A stretch of 64,000 nucleotides of DNA, taken from Rhododendron vialii. Lineage: Eukaryota; Streptophyta; Magnoliopsida; Ericales; Ericaceae. The stretch lies in assembly GCF_030253575.1 (NCBI RefSeq), contig NC_080563.1, forward strand, positions 35,759,001 to 35,823,000, written 5' to 3'. A model generated the notes under the pieces. The model made no database searches. It saw nothing but the letters and a program-made list of their open reading frames with translations, and had not been told where the DNA came from. This document shows, piece by piece, positions 11,622-23,950 of the stretch (within the stretch, counting starts at the first letter, position 1; each line of letters opens with the position of its first letter). The position numbers and the translations under genes are program-made.

Positions 11622-13437
11622 TGATTATACATCTTATTTGACATTTCTCTCTTTCTCCCTAGCAAATGTTAGGGTAGTTTTATTATAGGAGTATAAGTTT
11701 GTTCTAAAAAGAGATCGAAAATACATTAAAGGGTTAACGCTTTCTCTACTAACAAGATTATGGATAATGCACAACTCTGCATTGGATGTCAGAACGTAAA
11801 TCACATAATTCTGCAGTAGAAGTCTTCACTCTCAATCTTTGCTATATGCTATCGTTCGCTTTCAGATTACCGCTCCATTACTTTTATGTCTCATACGTGA
11901 TTTATTTCACGCTTCATTTTTTTTTTGTGGAATAGTCAGAAACAAAATTGCTTTTTTGGCTTTAATTAGATTTGCACAATGTTATGGAGCATGTCATAGT
12001 TATTGATACAAAATGCTCAAGGTTTTCATCTTCTTCTTTTTTCTTATAGTGTTATTTGCTTTCCTTGACACACTTCCCAAGTCTTCTCTATACATTTGTC
12101 AACTTTACTATTATGAGAGAATATTTTTCCTAAAATGCACGGATTTGATTTGATTGTTTATTCCCACGAATTGACCATTGAAATATCCTCCACCAGGATT
12201 AATAGATGCCATTTCCAATAGGCTATTGGGCCTTCATATTTGACTCTACAGAAGCCATGTTGAATTTATGGACACTCTCTCTTTCCCTCCTTTTCTGCGC
12301 AACTCTAAACCCTATAATTTATTGCGAAAGAATGTCATATCTCGTAAAACGAAAAATAAGTATCTTAGTGGAATAGGACCTAACCGTTCTGCCTACCCTG
12401 CGGTTGTAAAGGTACCCTACTATAGGGTATCTTAAGATTTAGGCATTTTCATAGAGTTTTAGAGTGCATTTTCTTATCATAGGATTTTAGTAATTTATGT
12501 ACTTTCAAAAGATGCCTTAAGGTTTTAGACACTTTCACTAATTTTTAGTTATTAGTGAACTTTCACTATTTTTTTAGAAAGATATTTTAGTAATCATGCA
12601 ACACACTTGTCCTTATGTTTGATTGATTGCAAAATGCGCATGTCCTTTGAGCTCAAAAAAAATAAATATGATAAATTTTTGGCTAAGTCATAATTCATAC
12701 TCTTGTATTCTTCCTCCGGTTGAAAAAGAAATTATCTTGAGTTTCCTTCCTCCAACGAATGAGAAACACGGTTAATACTAGTAACATTGACAAAAAGTCA
12801 AATACAAAGGACAGAAAAAATCAACAAAATCAATTATGCGACTTCCAAAAGGTCAAAAAAAAAATCATAATCAAGAGACATGTATAATCATGAGTCCAAA
12901 AACTACCAGGCAACTTTAGAGGGTGTCTGGAGCCCTTGTTTTACATTTTTGGAGCGTGAGACGGTGAGAGTAATGCAATTTGAGAGCCAGTTTTAGAATT
13001 TATTGTGTTAAAAGGCATTCGGAAAAATAAACTAAAAAATGCAAAACTCAAATATCACATTCTAGGGCACCTTTTTGAATTCTAATCATACTTTCACTCA
13101 ATAAACTCTTCCGCAAAATTCGTTCAGCACGTATAATCCAACACTTTTAGCAGTTCTCACTATAAAGGAAAGAATTATAATTTACCATCTAAATTCCACA
13201 AATCTAAAATAGGCACTTAAACACTTTATTAGTGGTGGAAGATCATTAGCTATATTATTGACTATAAAAATATTCAAAATCAAATCTTTTTGGATTTATT
13301 TTTGTACTAAATCAAGAAAATTTAATTTTGATCATAATACGGACCAATAATCCAATTTTTTTATTAAAAAAAACACAAATGCAGAATTTTGTTGAACAAC
13401 GAAAGAAATAATACTCCATAACTATTACTTTCTCTGT

Positions 13438-14297
13438 CCTTTTTTAAGTGCTCAACTTCGTAACTCCATTATATTAAAAAATATCATCATTACACTTTTT
13501 ACGTCAACTTTTACCTCTACTTTTCCTACTTACCCTCTATTTAAATATCATCATTATACTTTTACTAACTAATAGGACTATAAATGAATTGAGTCATTCG
13601 CGAACTGTTCGAGGATCGGTTCAGCAAGAACTCGTTCGAGTTCGATTCATCTACTAAATGAACTGAATCTGAGCCTCAATTCTAGGCTCGTTCCGTAAAT
13701 GAGCCGAACGGTATTCGGCTTGGTTAGGCTCGCGAACCTATACTTAAATTTAATTAATAATTCAATAGAAGTCTATATGTAAATATAAAAAAATTTAAAA
13801 TTGTATATATAATTCAATACTTATTTATCTCCCAAATTCTACAAGACCAATGAGAGAGTTTAGATTCGTTTGAGTTTAATGAGCCAAGCCGAACCAAACC
13901 CGAGTCTTGATGAGCTCAATTCGAGCTTAGATTCGGCTCAGCTCGATTTGTTTGAATTTAACGAGCCGAACTCAAGCCAGACTAGTACCTTAACGAACCC
14001 AATCGAGCCAAACCCGAGCCTTAAAAAATTTTAACGAGCCAAACTCGAGCCAAGTTGTTCAGGCTTGAATTGAACTCAAGCCAGACTAGTACCTTAACGA
14101 ACCTAAGCCGAACTTAACACAGTTCGACTCGATTCGATTCGTTTACAACCCTACTCCCTAACTTTTCAAAATAAAAATTTACTTTTAGGAGCAAAATGAA
14201 AAATATACCAACTTTACCCATTAAGTTTACAAAATGGACATTTATTAAGTAACAATCCAAAATAGAATACTAAACTCTAAAAAAAGGACGGAGGGAG
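13438..14297. mobile_element. Stowaway-like MITE split by a nested element
   Basis: TA-bounded; left end CTTTCTCTGTCC, right end GGACGGAGGGAG, close to the Stowaway consensus. About 279 bp once the nested insertion (13573-14153) is removed; the uninterrupted counterpart is 2265-2547. Confidence 0.75.
13573..14153. mobile_element. hAT-like element with GAGCCGAAC words, 581 bp
   Basis: Ends are TAGGACTATAAATGAA and the inverse of TAGGGTTGTAAACGAA. Flanks ACTAACTA and ACTCCCTA are an imperfect 8-bp repeat. The paralogous empty site at 2405-2412 reads ACTCACTA. The interior is a degenerate repetition of GAGCCGAAC/GAGCTC-like words around an AT-rich core, with no open frame of note. Confidence 0.85.
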
Positions 14298-14699
14298 TAT
14301 TAAACCAAAATAGGCCTAAGGGTGCAAAAGCAGATCATATGATTCAGCATTTACTCAAAAAAAATTGAGACAATGGATCTATAGAAGTTTGAGGCTCAGT
14401 CAGCTAAGCTGCACGGACGCAGATACAAAAAGCGTGACAATAATTCGAGGAAAAGAAATGAGGACACCAACATGGCGAAAAGACAACACAAACATCAGAA
14501 CCTAATGAAAACTACTCATACGGCAACAACCAAGACGTATCGGTGCTTCGTGGTGCTTCAGCAACTTCAACAGGAATGATAACTTCAACAGGTTGGAAGC
14601 GTATACATATATTATGAAAATAATGTAGCATAGAGTATTCATTTTAAAAGTAAAATCATTTTAGATAGTGAAAATATGGGCTAAATCCTCCATAAGTGT

Positions 14700-17600
14700 A
14701 AGAAATGGGCTAGTATTACAATATAGAATGATTTTCTTTTCAAGATCTCATGACTTGAGCTAGATATATGAGTTCATCAAAGACCAATTAATAAAGCCAA
14801 GTGATAAATCCCTGTTTTTCTATAACAAAGAACATACAATAGCTCCCATCTTTGTAAGGAGCGAGCTCCCATCTCAACGAAACCAGGCTCCCATCAAGCT
14901 CCTTAGTTGAGAGCAGCACCACTTTAGGAGCTCCTTGCAACTAAGACTTACCCTCCTTTCAATAGCATTCATGCACCAGCATAAACACCATCCCGTGATT
15001 TCCTTACGAAAATCAACTTCCTATTTAACAGCATTACCCAACTGAAATCCCATAATAGAAGTAATAGGTATTGTACTCAAATATCATAAAACCACAAGTG
15101 AGGAGGAAAAGAGAGATCAGTAACAGAGTTAACTATCCCGAAAGCCTGGCATTTAAAAGCTTCACCGGAGAAGAGAACGGTGGTACCATAACCTCAACTT
15201 TCTTGATCTCGTTGGGGAAACCTTGGCAATATTTGTTGGTGACGTGGGAAAAAAGTTTCATAAAAATGACAAGCATCATGAAAAAATGAAGCACAATCAG
15301 ACACCAAAATAATGCAAGTAAATTAGAAATCCTCCTGAAATAATCAGAAGACACAAGAAACAGAAAACCGACGTGCATGCCTACAGGAGGCATGAAGAAG
15401 ATGATGACTGCAAAAATACCTTCCCGACCAATGCAAATAGGAAAAGATACCAAGAGATGATACAGCATCTGCAAGATGTACTGGGAGGCAATGAAGTGAA
15501 CCAAAGCAACCAAAGCAGGTGCAAAAGAGGAAACAGCTTCCAAACCGAGCATCACTAATCAACACCACAAACGGACACCCGAACTAATAGCTATCAGCAA
15601 TAAGTACAGCAACAACTGATTTACAAAGATATCAGCTATCACTTCATACCAACACTGTAACAACATGCAACAGTTATTGTAAACTTAAAATCATATAACT
15701 ACTAGAGCATGTACCGAATTGTATTTCACACATGCTAAAGCAGGGTAGATTGAATACCTAATGGCCAAAAGTTAGAAAGCGCAACTACGTCTGTCCAACC
15801 TCATTTAACAATGTCCAGCACAGCATAGCAGGTTCATGTTAACAGTTTAGAACTGTCACTGACTCCTACCATCTTTTAGAAATGGGTGAAAATGAGTCGG
15901 AGAACTTGGAGTCAACTTCCCTCAAAAGGAATGGACATTGCCAACAGATTTTCCAACAAAAGCAATACACCTTCAAGTCTTCCAAATTCTCTACCATAGA
16001 GTGGAAGAATTGGGGGACATTGGTTAGGGACAAATGAAATCCACCAAGTTACAAGTCATTTGACATGGTTTTGGAACAATGTAATTTTGCTTGAGGAAAA
16101 CAACAGTTAACTATTTCTTCTATACTGAAAAGGTGAGGAATAGCGATCTACTTTAGAATTTAGTATTACGCAAAAATCAAGCAACCCAATTGATAAAAGA
16201 CCACAGAGCTTGTCCAAATAATTGGCACAAATGATAAATTGCAGTTCTAGCAATCGTCCCCACCAGTAAAAACATCCTTCCATGCTAACCATAAATAATT
16301 TCCCATGTAACAACATATACATGTATCCAATCATTATTCGATCACAAGTTAGTAGAGAAACCAAGAAATTAACTAGCCTTAGAGCCCAGGCATAACCAAG
16401 AGGTAAAAAATTAACAATTCAAACATCTACTACAATGCAAACCATGAACGTTACCAAATTATGGGATGATTTACCATAAATGTCATGAGAGGAAATAGGT
16501 AAGAAATATAAAACATCCGAACAATGAAGTACAAGAAATGCCTAAATTAACAAGAACTAATCATAAGATGCAAGACACAGGCAAACGACGTGCCTACAGG
16601 TGGGACAAAATACTGCCATGAATTTAAAAACACTTTGCAGTACGATCATACCAAAACCTCTGATTCAGCATCTTCAAGATGTGCTGGAAGGCAAGGAAGT
16701 GAAGTACAGCTACCAGAGCCAGGTGCAAAACAGGAAACAGCTACCAAACCAAGCATCACTCATCAACACCAAAAAAGGGAACACCCAATTCAATTGCTGT
16801 CAGCAATAAGTTCAGCAAAAAGCGATTTATGACGTATCGGCTCACATCATATCTACAGCCACGATCTCATGTGCTGTAACAACATGCAACTGTCATTATC
16901 AGCTCAAAACCATATCCGCTGGAGAATGTAAACAAACTGTATCTGGACATTCTACAACAGCGTAGTGTAAAACCGTAAGAGATAATGGCCAAAGAAAAAG
17001 GAGTTTTTGGTTTGCAGTTTCCAGAATAAGTCTTACAGAGCCAATAGGAAGAAAGAAAGAAAAAAAAGAATCAGTCTTACAGATGACTTCTCAAAACCCG
17101 TTTAAAAAAACATATAAATCACCAACATTTCACAATATCTAAGAAAAAATGATTTTCGGGAGTAAGACAACCGATTTCTAATGTTTCACAAAACAAAGTA
17201 TCTTTTACACAAATTATAAAACTTGTCTTCTAAAAAGTGTCAACCAAACAAGTCTCTGAAAAAAATTCAGTGAAACTGATTCTGAAAACTGTGAACAAAC
17301 AGTGGTGGAAAGTCTAGCCAAGTAAAAAACAAAAAGCATCTATGTCCGTCGTGTGTCCAACCTCATTCACCAATGTCCAGCCCAGCATAACAGGTTCTCA
17401 CTATAATTGGGTCTACGGTGGGTGGTTCAGCAGCTTAACAGCATCAGCCACACGTTAAGGCACGAGGACAGCTCCAACCATCTTTTAGGTCATCACAGCT
17501 ACTAAGACTCCTTTCCCAACCCAAATTTGATAATCAGCACAAAAAAGGATGGTCAGGTGAAAAGTCAGAATCCCAATGGGACTTCAGTCACATGTAAGTC

Positions 17601-17950
17601 GTAACCCTTACCAAAGATGAAATCATCAGAGAAATCTGTAAAACATCGTAATGTCCAACCAGCAAGAAATGACATCGACCAACCGGCAAGAAATCACATC
17701 GACCAACCGCAAAGTAAAAAACAGCATATCAACGGCTGCTACAGCATCAGCCATTCAGCTACATTCACTCTACCCCTGGATGCAATATAGAAGGCCAGAA
17801 CATGATCCATGACAAGTTTTAAAAATTTCAGTAACCTGAATTGACAATTACCCTACATACATTGGATTCAGAATAAGAGTGGCCAAACCAAGCAAAACCA
17901 TAGCACCAAACCCAGAAATATCAAAGTGCAATAATACCAGCAAACTTAAA
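14700..17950. repeat. Non-coding stretch with diverged direct repeats
   Basis: About 15370-15860 and 16570-17400 share ordered blocks in the same orientation (GCTATCAGCAATAAGT against GCTGTCAGCAATAAGT, and TGTCCAACCTCATT in both). I recognise no protein family in any frame; the longest open frame (140 codons, minus, 15555-15133) is hydrophobic but has no partner in the second copy. It lies downstream of the SR-protein gene and could include its 3' untranslated region or a non-coding transcript. Function unknown. Confidence 0.5.
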
Positions 17951-18139
17951 GGAAGCATCAAGTTCAAGAACAAAATAGTCAACCTTAAAAATCTTTCACG
18001 AACATACAATTCTAGCAATCAATAAACTGGTAGCAACATTGACACTCGATTGAAATGTCCTCTCAGGAATAGCCACAGACCACAGCTGAGTATGATATGG
18101 CATACGGGTAAGAGAAGCATCACATGGTATACCGCCCCT

Positions 18140-21100
18140 TCATTCCTACAAATACAAGAGAATACAAATGACAAACCAAGCCACAAACTTCCGGATGTGA
18201 TTAATCTAAAAAACAAGGTTCATTACTTACATCAGCATCAGAATGAGGAGATGGGCTACGAGAACCAGCACGTCTACCACCACGTGGTGAGACACTCTTT
18301 GGAGTAGGAGAGCTTGCTTTGCCATTGCGTCCGTCTGGACTGCCACCCCTAGATGGTGGGGTCCTGCGTGGAGAGGGGCTCCTCCGAGGACTAGGACTAC
18401 GACGAGCAGGGGACGCACTTCAGAACACCCACATAGCATTATACAACACTTCATAAGTTGAACATGTAGAAATTTAAAGAGTAACAGCAGAATACCTTCC
18501 ATAAGACCGACTTCGACCACGCCTTTCATCATCATATTTGCCTCTTCCACGTTCCTTGTGATAATCAGGACTTCCACTGAGGCTCCTGCTTCTACGACGA
18601 TAATCTCTTTCCCTTCCTCGAGGCTGGTCACGATCATATCTTCCCCTACTTCTGCTACGACTTCTCCTCCTGGAATCCCTACCCCTATATTCATCCCTAT
18701 ACCTGAAATTTTTCCCGACATGAAGATGTCCAATTATACACATACAACAGTATGCAAGACAACAACAAAAGTTAAACAATCAATGGTTATCAAACAACAA
18801 TAATTCAAAGGTATGAACGAACACCTGGTGATTAAACATGGGCTAATTAGTTTAAATACATGATTCTGCTCCCAAAACTTAGCAGAATCAATGGAAGGAA
18901 CCTTTGAAGATTTAACTACAACTCGTGAAAATAAACTTAAGTTCCAACAAACTGAGTGATCTTACTAACTACTATCTTCTTAGTGGTTAGTAGGAAATCA
19001 TCCATGATGCAGAAGAGAAAATAGAGTTCCCCTGCCCCCAACTAGGGATAGAAACTTGTCCCAGTTTGCCAAGTACCTGCCCATAAATTGATGGGACATA
19101 GCAAATTGCCTACAATAAGAATAAGACATCCAAAGGGTACACTTCCCGACTCTGAAAGTACACATAGGAGGTACCTCGGCTCCAACCATTCCCCTTGGAA
19201 GGAGTTACGTTTGCAGCTATCCAAATGCAGATAGCATGGAATTTGTTTTAACTCTATCTGTCAACAAGAAGTTATTTAAGTGTTGCTCTCAGTTATGGAA
19301 GTCTACACTCCAGACCAGCTCAGAACTTTTTGACTGGCTGGCCCATCCCATCAACAAGAAGTTATTAAGTGTTGCTCTCAGTTATGCAAGTTTACACTCC
19401 AGACCAGCTCAGAACCTTTTGACTGGCTGGTCCATCCCAACACAATCTTCTCTAATCTTCACCCGCCCCACCTGCAAAAGGTTCATGAGAAGCTATATAG
19501 GGGCACCCAATACAGGATATGAATCATACAAGGTTTACTAAGAGCAACACACCGGATAGCATCCTTAATCCTCTTACAAAACATATAAAGTTAATCATTA
19601 TTGTAGGGGAGATAAGCTGGTCGAATGTGAAAAGAAAATGTCCATGGGCACATCATTCCAAATGTAACACAAAATATGCAAATTAGAAAGGATAAGTAAT
19701 TCCGCACCCCCATAACCCAAACATTAAAAAGGAAAATACTAATAATGAAGTCCATACCTAGGCCGAGGACTGCGGCTTCTTGACCTTTCTTTTGACCTCG
19801 ATGCTGATTCCACTATCCTCCCTTTATGGCTGAAAACCAAAACCGTGCAAAACATCTAAGCTACAGTTAAAAAGCATCTACAAGAAACACTGCCAGATTG
19901 AGAGAAAGAGTGAGAGCCCCATTGGTTGGGGCGCTTGGGGCGTTTGCAACCATTTCCTCGAGTCTGGGGTTCGAGCCCCAGCAACTTCCCCCATCCCTTT
20001 CTTACCTACTGGCAAAAACAAAAGAAACTTTGGCACATAAGATAACAATCAGATATACAGGACTCAGCAAGTGCCTCAGAGGGATGTTTGAGCCAATTAT
20101 CTTTTAGATTCTGAATTGAAGTTCACAGATTTTTGGATTATAATCAGAATCTGAAAAAGTGTTTGAATCCCTAAACTGATTTATTAGGATAGGCCTAGGG
20201 TGACCTCGACTCACTGGCCGGTCATTAGACCTTTAACCCACGGGTTTGGATCGTGACATGGCGCGTGTCATGTTACATGCTAGAAAAGTAGCTCTTCAAT
20301 TTTGGGCTGAAGCCGTTTCCAACACGTGCTATGTCATAAATCGGGTTTATCTGCGACCGGTACCATGAACACTCCGTATGAGCTTTGGAAAGGGAGCAGA
20401 TGATGCATCAGACTCTAGCAGTCTAGCTCTACGACAATGAACAAGACAATAAAGAGCCAAAAAATGAGGAACAAGAAGGTGATGAGTAGGATAATGTGCA
20501 AAATAGGTTTTGCAGAGAGTGTGTGGATCTATAATGAGACTCTAAAGAAGCTCCTCTAGCGAATAGTACACTCAGCACATCACTTCGAATTAGTAACAGG
20601 CACATTGATAGTCAAATTACCAATTACATTAAGTACATTATAAAATGAAAGAGACCATCAATCACAATAAGGGACTCACATTTTTTCAGCACTGGGTCCA
20701 TACTTAGCAAATTGAACCATTATCTCTCTGCCATCAACCACTCGTCCTGACAAAGAAACGCAGATGCATAAACCACCAACCTCTCCACTTATCCAAAATC
20801 TAGAAATTCCTTCGTAAACTACATTATAAGTTCAGTACATACCATCGAGCTTCTCAACCGCCTTCTGGGCTTCATCAGCATACTTGTAGCGAACAAAAGC
20901 AAAACCTCGTGAATCACCAGTCCTAAGTGGTATTACATACCCACAGTTGCACGAACCAATGAGCCCAAATTAAAAACGATTAAAGAAATGCATCCTTACA
21001 ATTATGTACACTTAGTACTAATTGTACAACAAGGTACAACTGAAATCAGTATTGAATATTCGAAATGGTATTTAACACACTTCCAGAAATCTCCCTGGGT

Positions 21101-22376
21101 GCCCTTCCACATAGTTAATGAAACCATGCTCTCTTACAGTTGCAGAAATCACCTCTACTCTCCATAGTTTTTGCCCCAACAAACTTGGCTTCTATACTCT
21201 CCTCGCAGACTGTTGGCCTCTCTATATCTTTTGGTTATTTCCTATCAGGAGGAGAGTCACATCACCAGCAGTTTAATTGTGATTAGGGAGGGAAAAATCA
21301 CTCAAGTTCACTCTCCCCCTTCTAAAGTTCGCATATGCACAATTTGTATAGCATAGATACACTGCTTATCATACTGACATTCAAACACAACTCCAAAACT
21401 ATCTATTATTTATTGTGACTCTGATCTTCACTGGTACTGGGATATTTGATTGACATCATATCTAGAAATGATTCCATCATACATTTTAACCCTAGATAGA
21501 TTTCAGTTTTCCACTCTTTTCAATATAAAAACTCAATTACGGTTCAAGGGACATCTTGATCTAGAGAAAAATGCAAGCAACCTTTTGAGAGGGAAAACGT
21601 TTTTGCTTCCCTTTAAGCTGAGGCTGGGCAATAGGCAATAGCAGATAAGCCAAGATTATGAGGAACAATAAACCATTTCTTCAATTCCTCAACCTAATAC
21701 TAAAACAGGTGATTTTATCCTTGGCTTCAGATATCCCTATCAGACCACTTGTAATTAGGGGGGAAAACCTGGAATTTGAAGTAACACGTATCGAATATCC
21801 TTCAAATGAGATGGCAAACCAAGTATTTCTTTTCTTTTCTTTATTTCATTTTGTCTACATGCAAGAAACCTATCTACTCTAGCCTAATCAAAGAGGTAGG
21901 GAATGGGACCCTACAGTGAGAATCGAACCCCGGACCTTGTCCTGGTAAAGAATAAAGAGATCGCCTTACCACTTGGGCTACCCTTTGTTCTATGACAAAC
22001 CCTTTTGAAGTTCAAAAATTAGAAACCTAATTAGATGAAAAAGAAACAGGAAAAAAAGAGGGCAAAATACACAAACTAGTGTATATGGTATGCGTGTGAG
22101 TAGAGTATCAGACCTCCTGTCTCTGGGGATGAAAACGTCGACGACCTTCCCGTACTTTTCGAAGAGGGGGAACAAATCGTCTGCGCTGGTTCCTATCGAA
22201 ACAAAAATAAGATTAGATGAGAATTTCCAAAAAAATATCAAAAATCAAAACAATAAGTGTGCAACCGAAAATTGTTTGTGTGAAGATTGGGGGTAATTAC
22301 GGAAGGTGATGTTGAGGACGAGGAGAGAGTAGGTGTCTTTGATGTCTGGAGGGCCGGACCTTCCGAAGTGCGACAT
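18140..22376 (-). CDS. Serine/arginine-rich splicing factor, SC35-like
   Basis: Eight exons by splice consensus and family match: 22376-22301, 22192-22114, 20922-20843, 20746-20680, 19829-19758, 18702-18496, 18417-18231 and 18145-18140, totalling 774 nt and 257 residues. The frame is maintained at every junction. The start gives MSHFGRSGPPDIKDTYSLLV, the usual SC35 opening. One RRM covers about residues 16-94, with RNP2 (LLVLNI) and RNP1 (RGFAFVRY) intact. After AEKIHKGRIVES comes an RS domain rich in RS/SR and RR pairs, ending SPHSDADE. The last exon holds only the final Glu codon and the stop. SC35-type proteins bind exonic enhancers and recruit U1 snRNP and U2AF in the nucleus. Long introns (2-3: 1.2 kb; 4-5: 0.85 kb; 5-6: 1.05 kb) carry SINEs, a copia scrap and a tandem duplication. 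Such genes are usually themselves alternatively spliced. Confidence 0.9.
19258..19440. repeat. ~93-bp tandem duplication in an SR-gene intron
   Basis: Two units with few differences (TCAACAAGAAGTTATT, then GTGTTGCTCTCAGTTATG, then CACTCCAGACCAGCTCAGAA in each) lie in the intron between exons 5 and 6. No known regulatory role. Confidence 0.85.
19900..20035 (+). mobile_element. SINE-like, tRNA-derived
   Basis: It contains a perfect polymerase III B box (GGTTCGAGCCC), a plausible A-box region upstream and a C-rich tail (CTTCCCCCATCCC) leading to an A-rich end. The tail resembles that of the SINE at 41190-41320. It does not fold as a full tRNA. Confidence 0.6.
20254..20408 (+). pseudogene. Ty1/copia integrase fragment
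   Basis: About 50 codons read MARVMLHARK, QFWAEAVSNTCYVINRVY and LRP, then continue in another frame as NTPYELWKG. This is the conserved stretch at the C-terminal side of the copia integrase core. A 1-nt loss near 20350 breaks the frame. It is an old scrap in intron 4 of the SR gene, on the opposite strand; no other copia parts were seen nearby. Confidence 0.75.
21825..21990 (-). mobile_element. SINE in an SR-gene intron
   Basis: On the minus strand: GGGTAGCCCAAGTGGTAAGG (A-box region), GGTTCGATTCT (B box), then a tail that ends in an A-rich run (the T-rich 21826-21850 on the plus strand). It lies in intron 2 in the same orientation as the gene. Confidence 0.75.
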
Positions 22377-22576
22377 CTTGCTCGGAGGAGAGAGAGAGAG
22401 AGACGGCTAGGGTTTGGGTTAGGGTTGCTGTGGGGAATATGGGTGGGGGAAGAAAGGGGCTGATGAATTGAACGAATATACCCTGCGTTCGGTTAGAGAT
22501 AGATGGGCTGGGTCGGGTCTGCTTCACCCTATAAGTTGTGGACCACAGTCCCAACATGTTTGTTTTATGGGGAGAA

Positions 22577-22700
22577 AAAAAATGACGGCCCAGGACGTGT
22601 TTTGATAATTAATATCTTCAAGGACATACTAAGAATAATTGTTAATGCTGAAAATGTCTTTAGCGGGTATTAATTATCAAAATATGTCCTTGGCCATCAT
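22577..22700. mobile_element. Mutator-type MITE (family A), copy 2
   Basis: Same arms as the element at 10971 (AATGACGGCCCAGGACGTGT on the left, the inverse on the right) and the same palindromic GATAATTAATA core. Target duplication not clear here. It lies just upstream of the SR gene's first exon. Confidence 0.8.
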
Positions 22701-22701
22701 T

Positions 22702-22815
22702 TTGATTTTGATACTCTTTTTTTTTTTAACGTCACTCCCTTGTAAGTGTATTTTTACACTAAAAATACACTTATAGGGGAGTAGCGTTAACAAAAAAGAG
22801 AGTGGCAAAATCAAC
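22702..22815. mobile_element. Hairpin MITE (family B), copy 2
   Basis: Palindromic element related to 427-550 (TTAACGTCACTCCCTTGTAA against TTATAGGGGAGTAGCGTTAA). It adjoins the family A MITE with almost no gap. Confidence 0.75.
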
Positions 22816-23144
22816 AGCCTTATTCTTATTCTAGTTTTATTCAAATTTGTCAGTCTTGCGCGCAAACTTGTACTCCATATTATTGATTCGTCTAACTAGA
22901 GAAATCAGAAAAGTAAAAATTCTGACTTCATACAAGTTTTTTTTTTTAAATATTCAAAAAAATCCCAAAAATAACTTTATTGGGGTTTTCTTAGATAAAT
23001 GTGCGTAAATTCATAATTTTCTATTTTTCTAATTCCTCTTATTGAGACAAACCAATAATATATAAAAATTTGGCATAAAATTAACAAATGCAAAAAAAAA
23101 ATTTAAATAAGGACAAACAAAAAAAGTAGTAGTCTACAACTTAA
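22816..23144. other. AT-rich spacer
   Basis: Nothing recognised; A/T runs only. Confidence 0.4.
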
Positions 23145-23499
23145 GGCCACGTTTGATAAAGCTCTTAGGAGATGGGATTTGATTACTAAGCCGAAGGTAT
23201 TAACAATACTGCATTTGGTTTCCAAAATTGGTTCGGATTTGTAGTCCGTTGGGATGAGGAAGCTGGACTTTAAAGGGTATTAGCAATACCCCGTGGGACT
23301 TAGTATTCATAGTCTGAACCCAACCATTTCTCATTACCAATTTCTTCTATCAATCCAATCTCATCATCTAATCTCATCCCAAACAAACATACTCATTATC
23401 AATCCCTTCTCATTACCAATCCCTTCTCATTATGAATCTCAATCATAATCTCATCTCCTTACGAATCACATCTATCTATTACTGTTATCAAACGAGGCC
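23145..23499. mobile_element. Tourist-like MITE, 355 bp
   Basis: Ends GGCCACGTTTGATAA and the inverse TTATCAAACGAGGCC, flanked by TAA on both sides (23142-23144, 23500-23502). Confidence 0.85.
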
Positions 23500-23712
23500 T
23501 AAAAGTTAGCAAAAACGAGGCCTTAGTATTTGCTGGGTAAATCCGACCCATTAGTCATCCCTAAAATGAATCCCCAAGTCCGCCCGAGAGGAAAGGGATC
23601 TTCTACAACTACATACACAACACACTCACATAGCTTGTGGGGATATGTGAGTGAGTTGTGTGCGGTGTTTATGGTTATAATTAGGGGTGTGTGCGGTGTT
23701 TATGGTTATAAT

Positions 23713-23950
23713 TAGGGGTGTGCACGGGTCGGGTTCGGCCCCCGACCCCGACCCGACCAGTCGGTTATCACTTTTTTGGGACCCGAACCGAAGGAGGGGG
23801 GATACCCGTCCGTGTAACCGATTTTTTTGGTTGGGTCGGGTCGGGTAAGAAAAAAACAGCACCTTAAGCCCCGAACCGAAAACTGATTTTTTTGGAAAGG
23901 TCTACCCGTACCCGACCGAACCATATGTTCGGCCCCGCCCGAAACCCTCC
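23713..23950. mobile_element. hAT-like element with GGGTCGG/CCCGACC words (right end lost)
   Basis: Left terminus TAGGGGTGTGCACGGGTC belongs to the same end type as 45206 and 55527. The interior repeats GGGTCGG/CCCGACC/CCGAACC words. The right terminus is not found. A 31-bp tandem duplication at 23658-23720 copies the first bases of the element together with its left flank. Confidence 0.65.

Larger units (their letters stand above)
12005..14695 (+). repeat. 2.7-kb direct repeat, copy 2
   Basis: Collinear with 299-3030 as described for copy 1. It lacks the hairpin MITE, the 216-bp element and the 30-bp duplication of copy 1 but carries the 581-bp insertion at 13573-14153. The differences give a natural before/after comparison for four insertion events. 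Confidence 0.85.

Noticed and set aside
15133-15555. A 140-codon hydrophobic minus-strand frame
   Set aside because: No family match, and the related second repeat unit does not keep the frame open.
18227-18733. A 168-codon frame rich in Val and Glu on the minus strand
   Set aside because: Off-frame reading of SR-protein exons 6 and 7; the RS-domain frame is the real one.
19940-19985. A possible tRNA gene because of the perfect B box
   Set aside because: No acceptor stem or anticodon arm can be formed; a SINE explains it better. The same applies to 21900-21990, 28390-28480 and 41200-41260.
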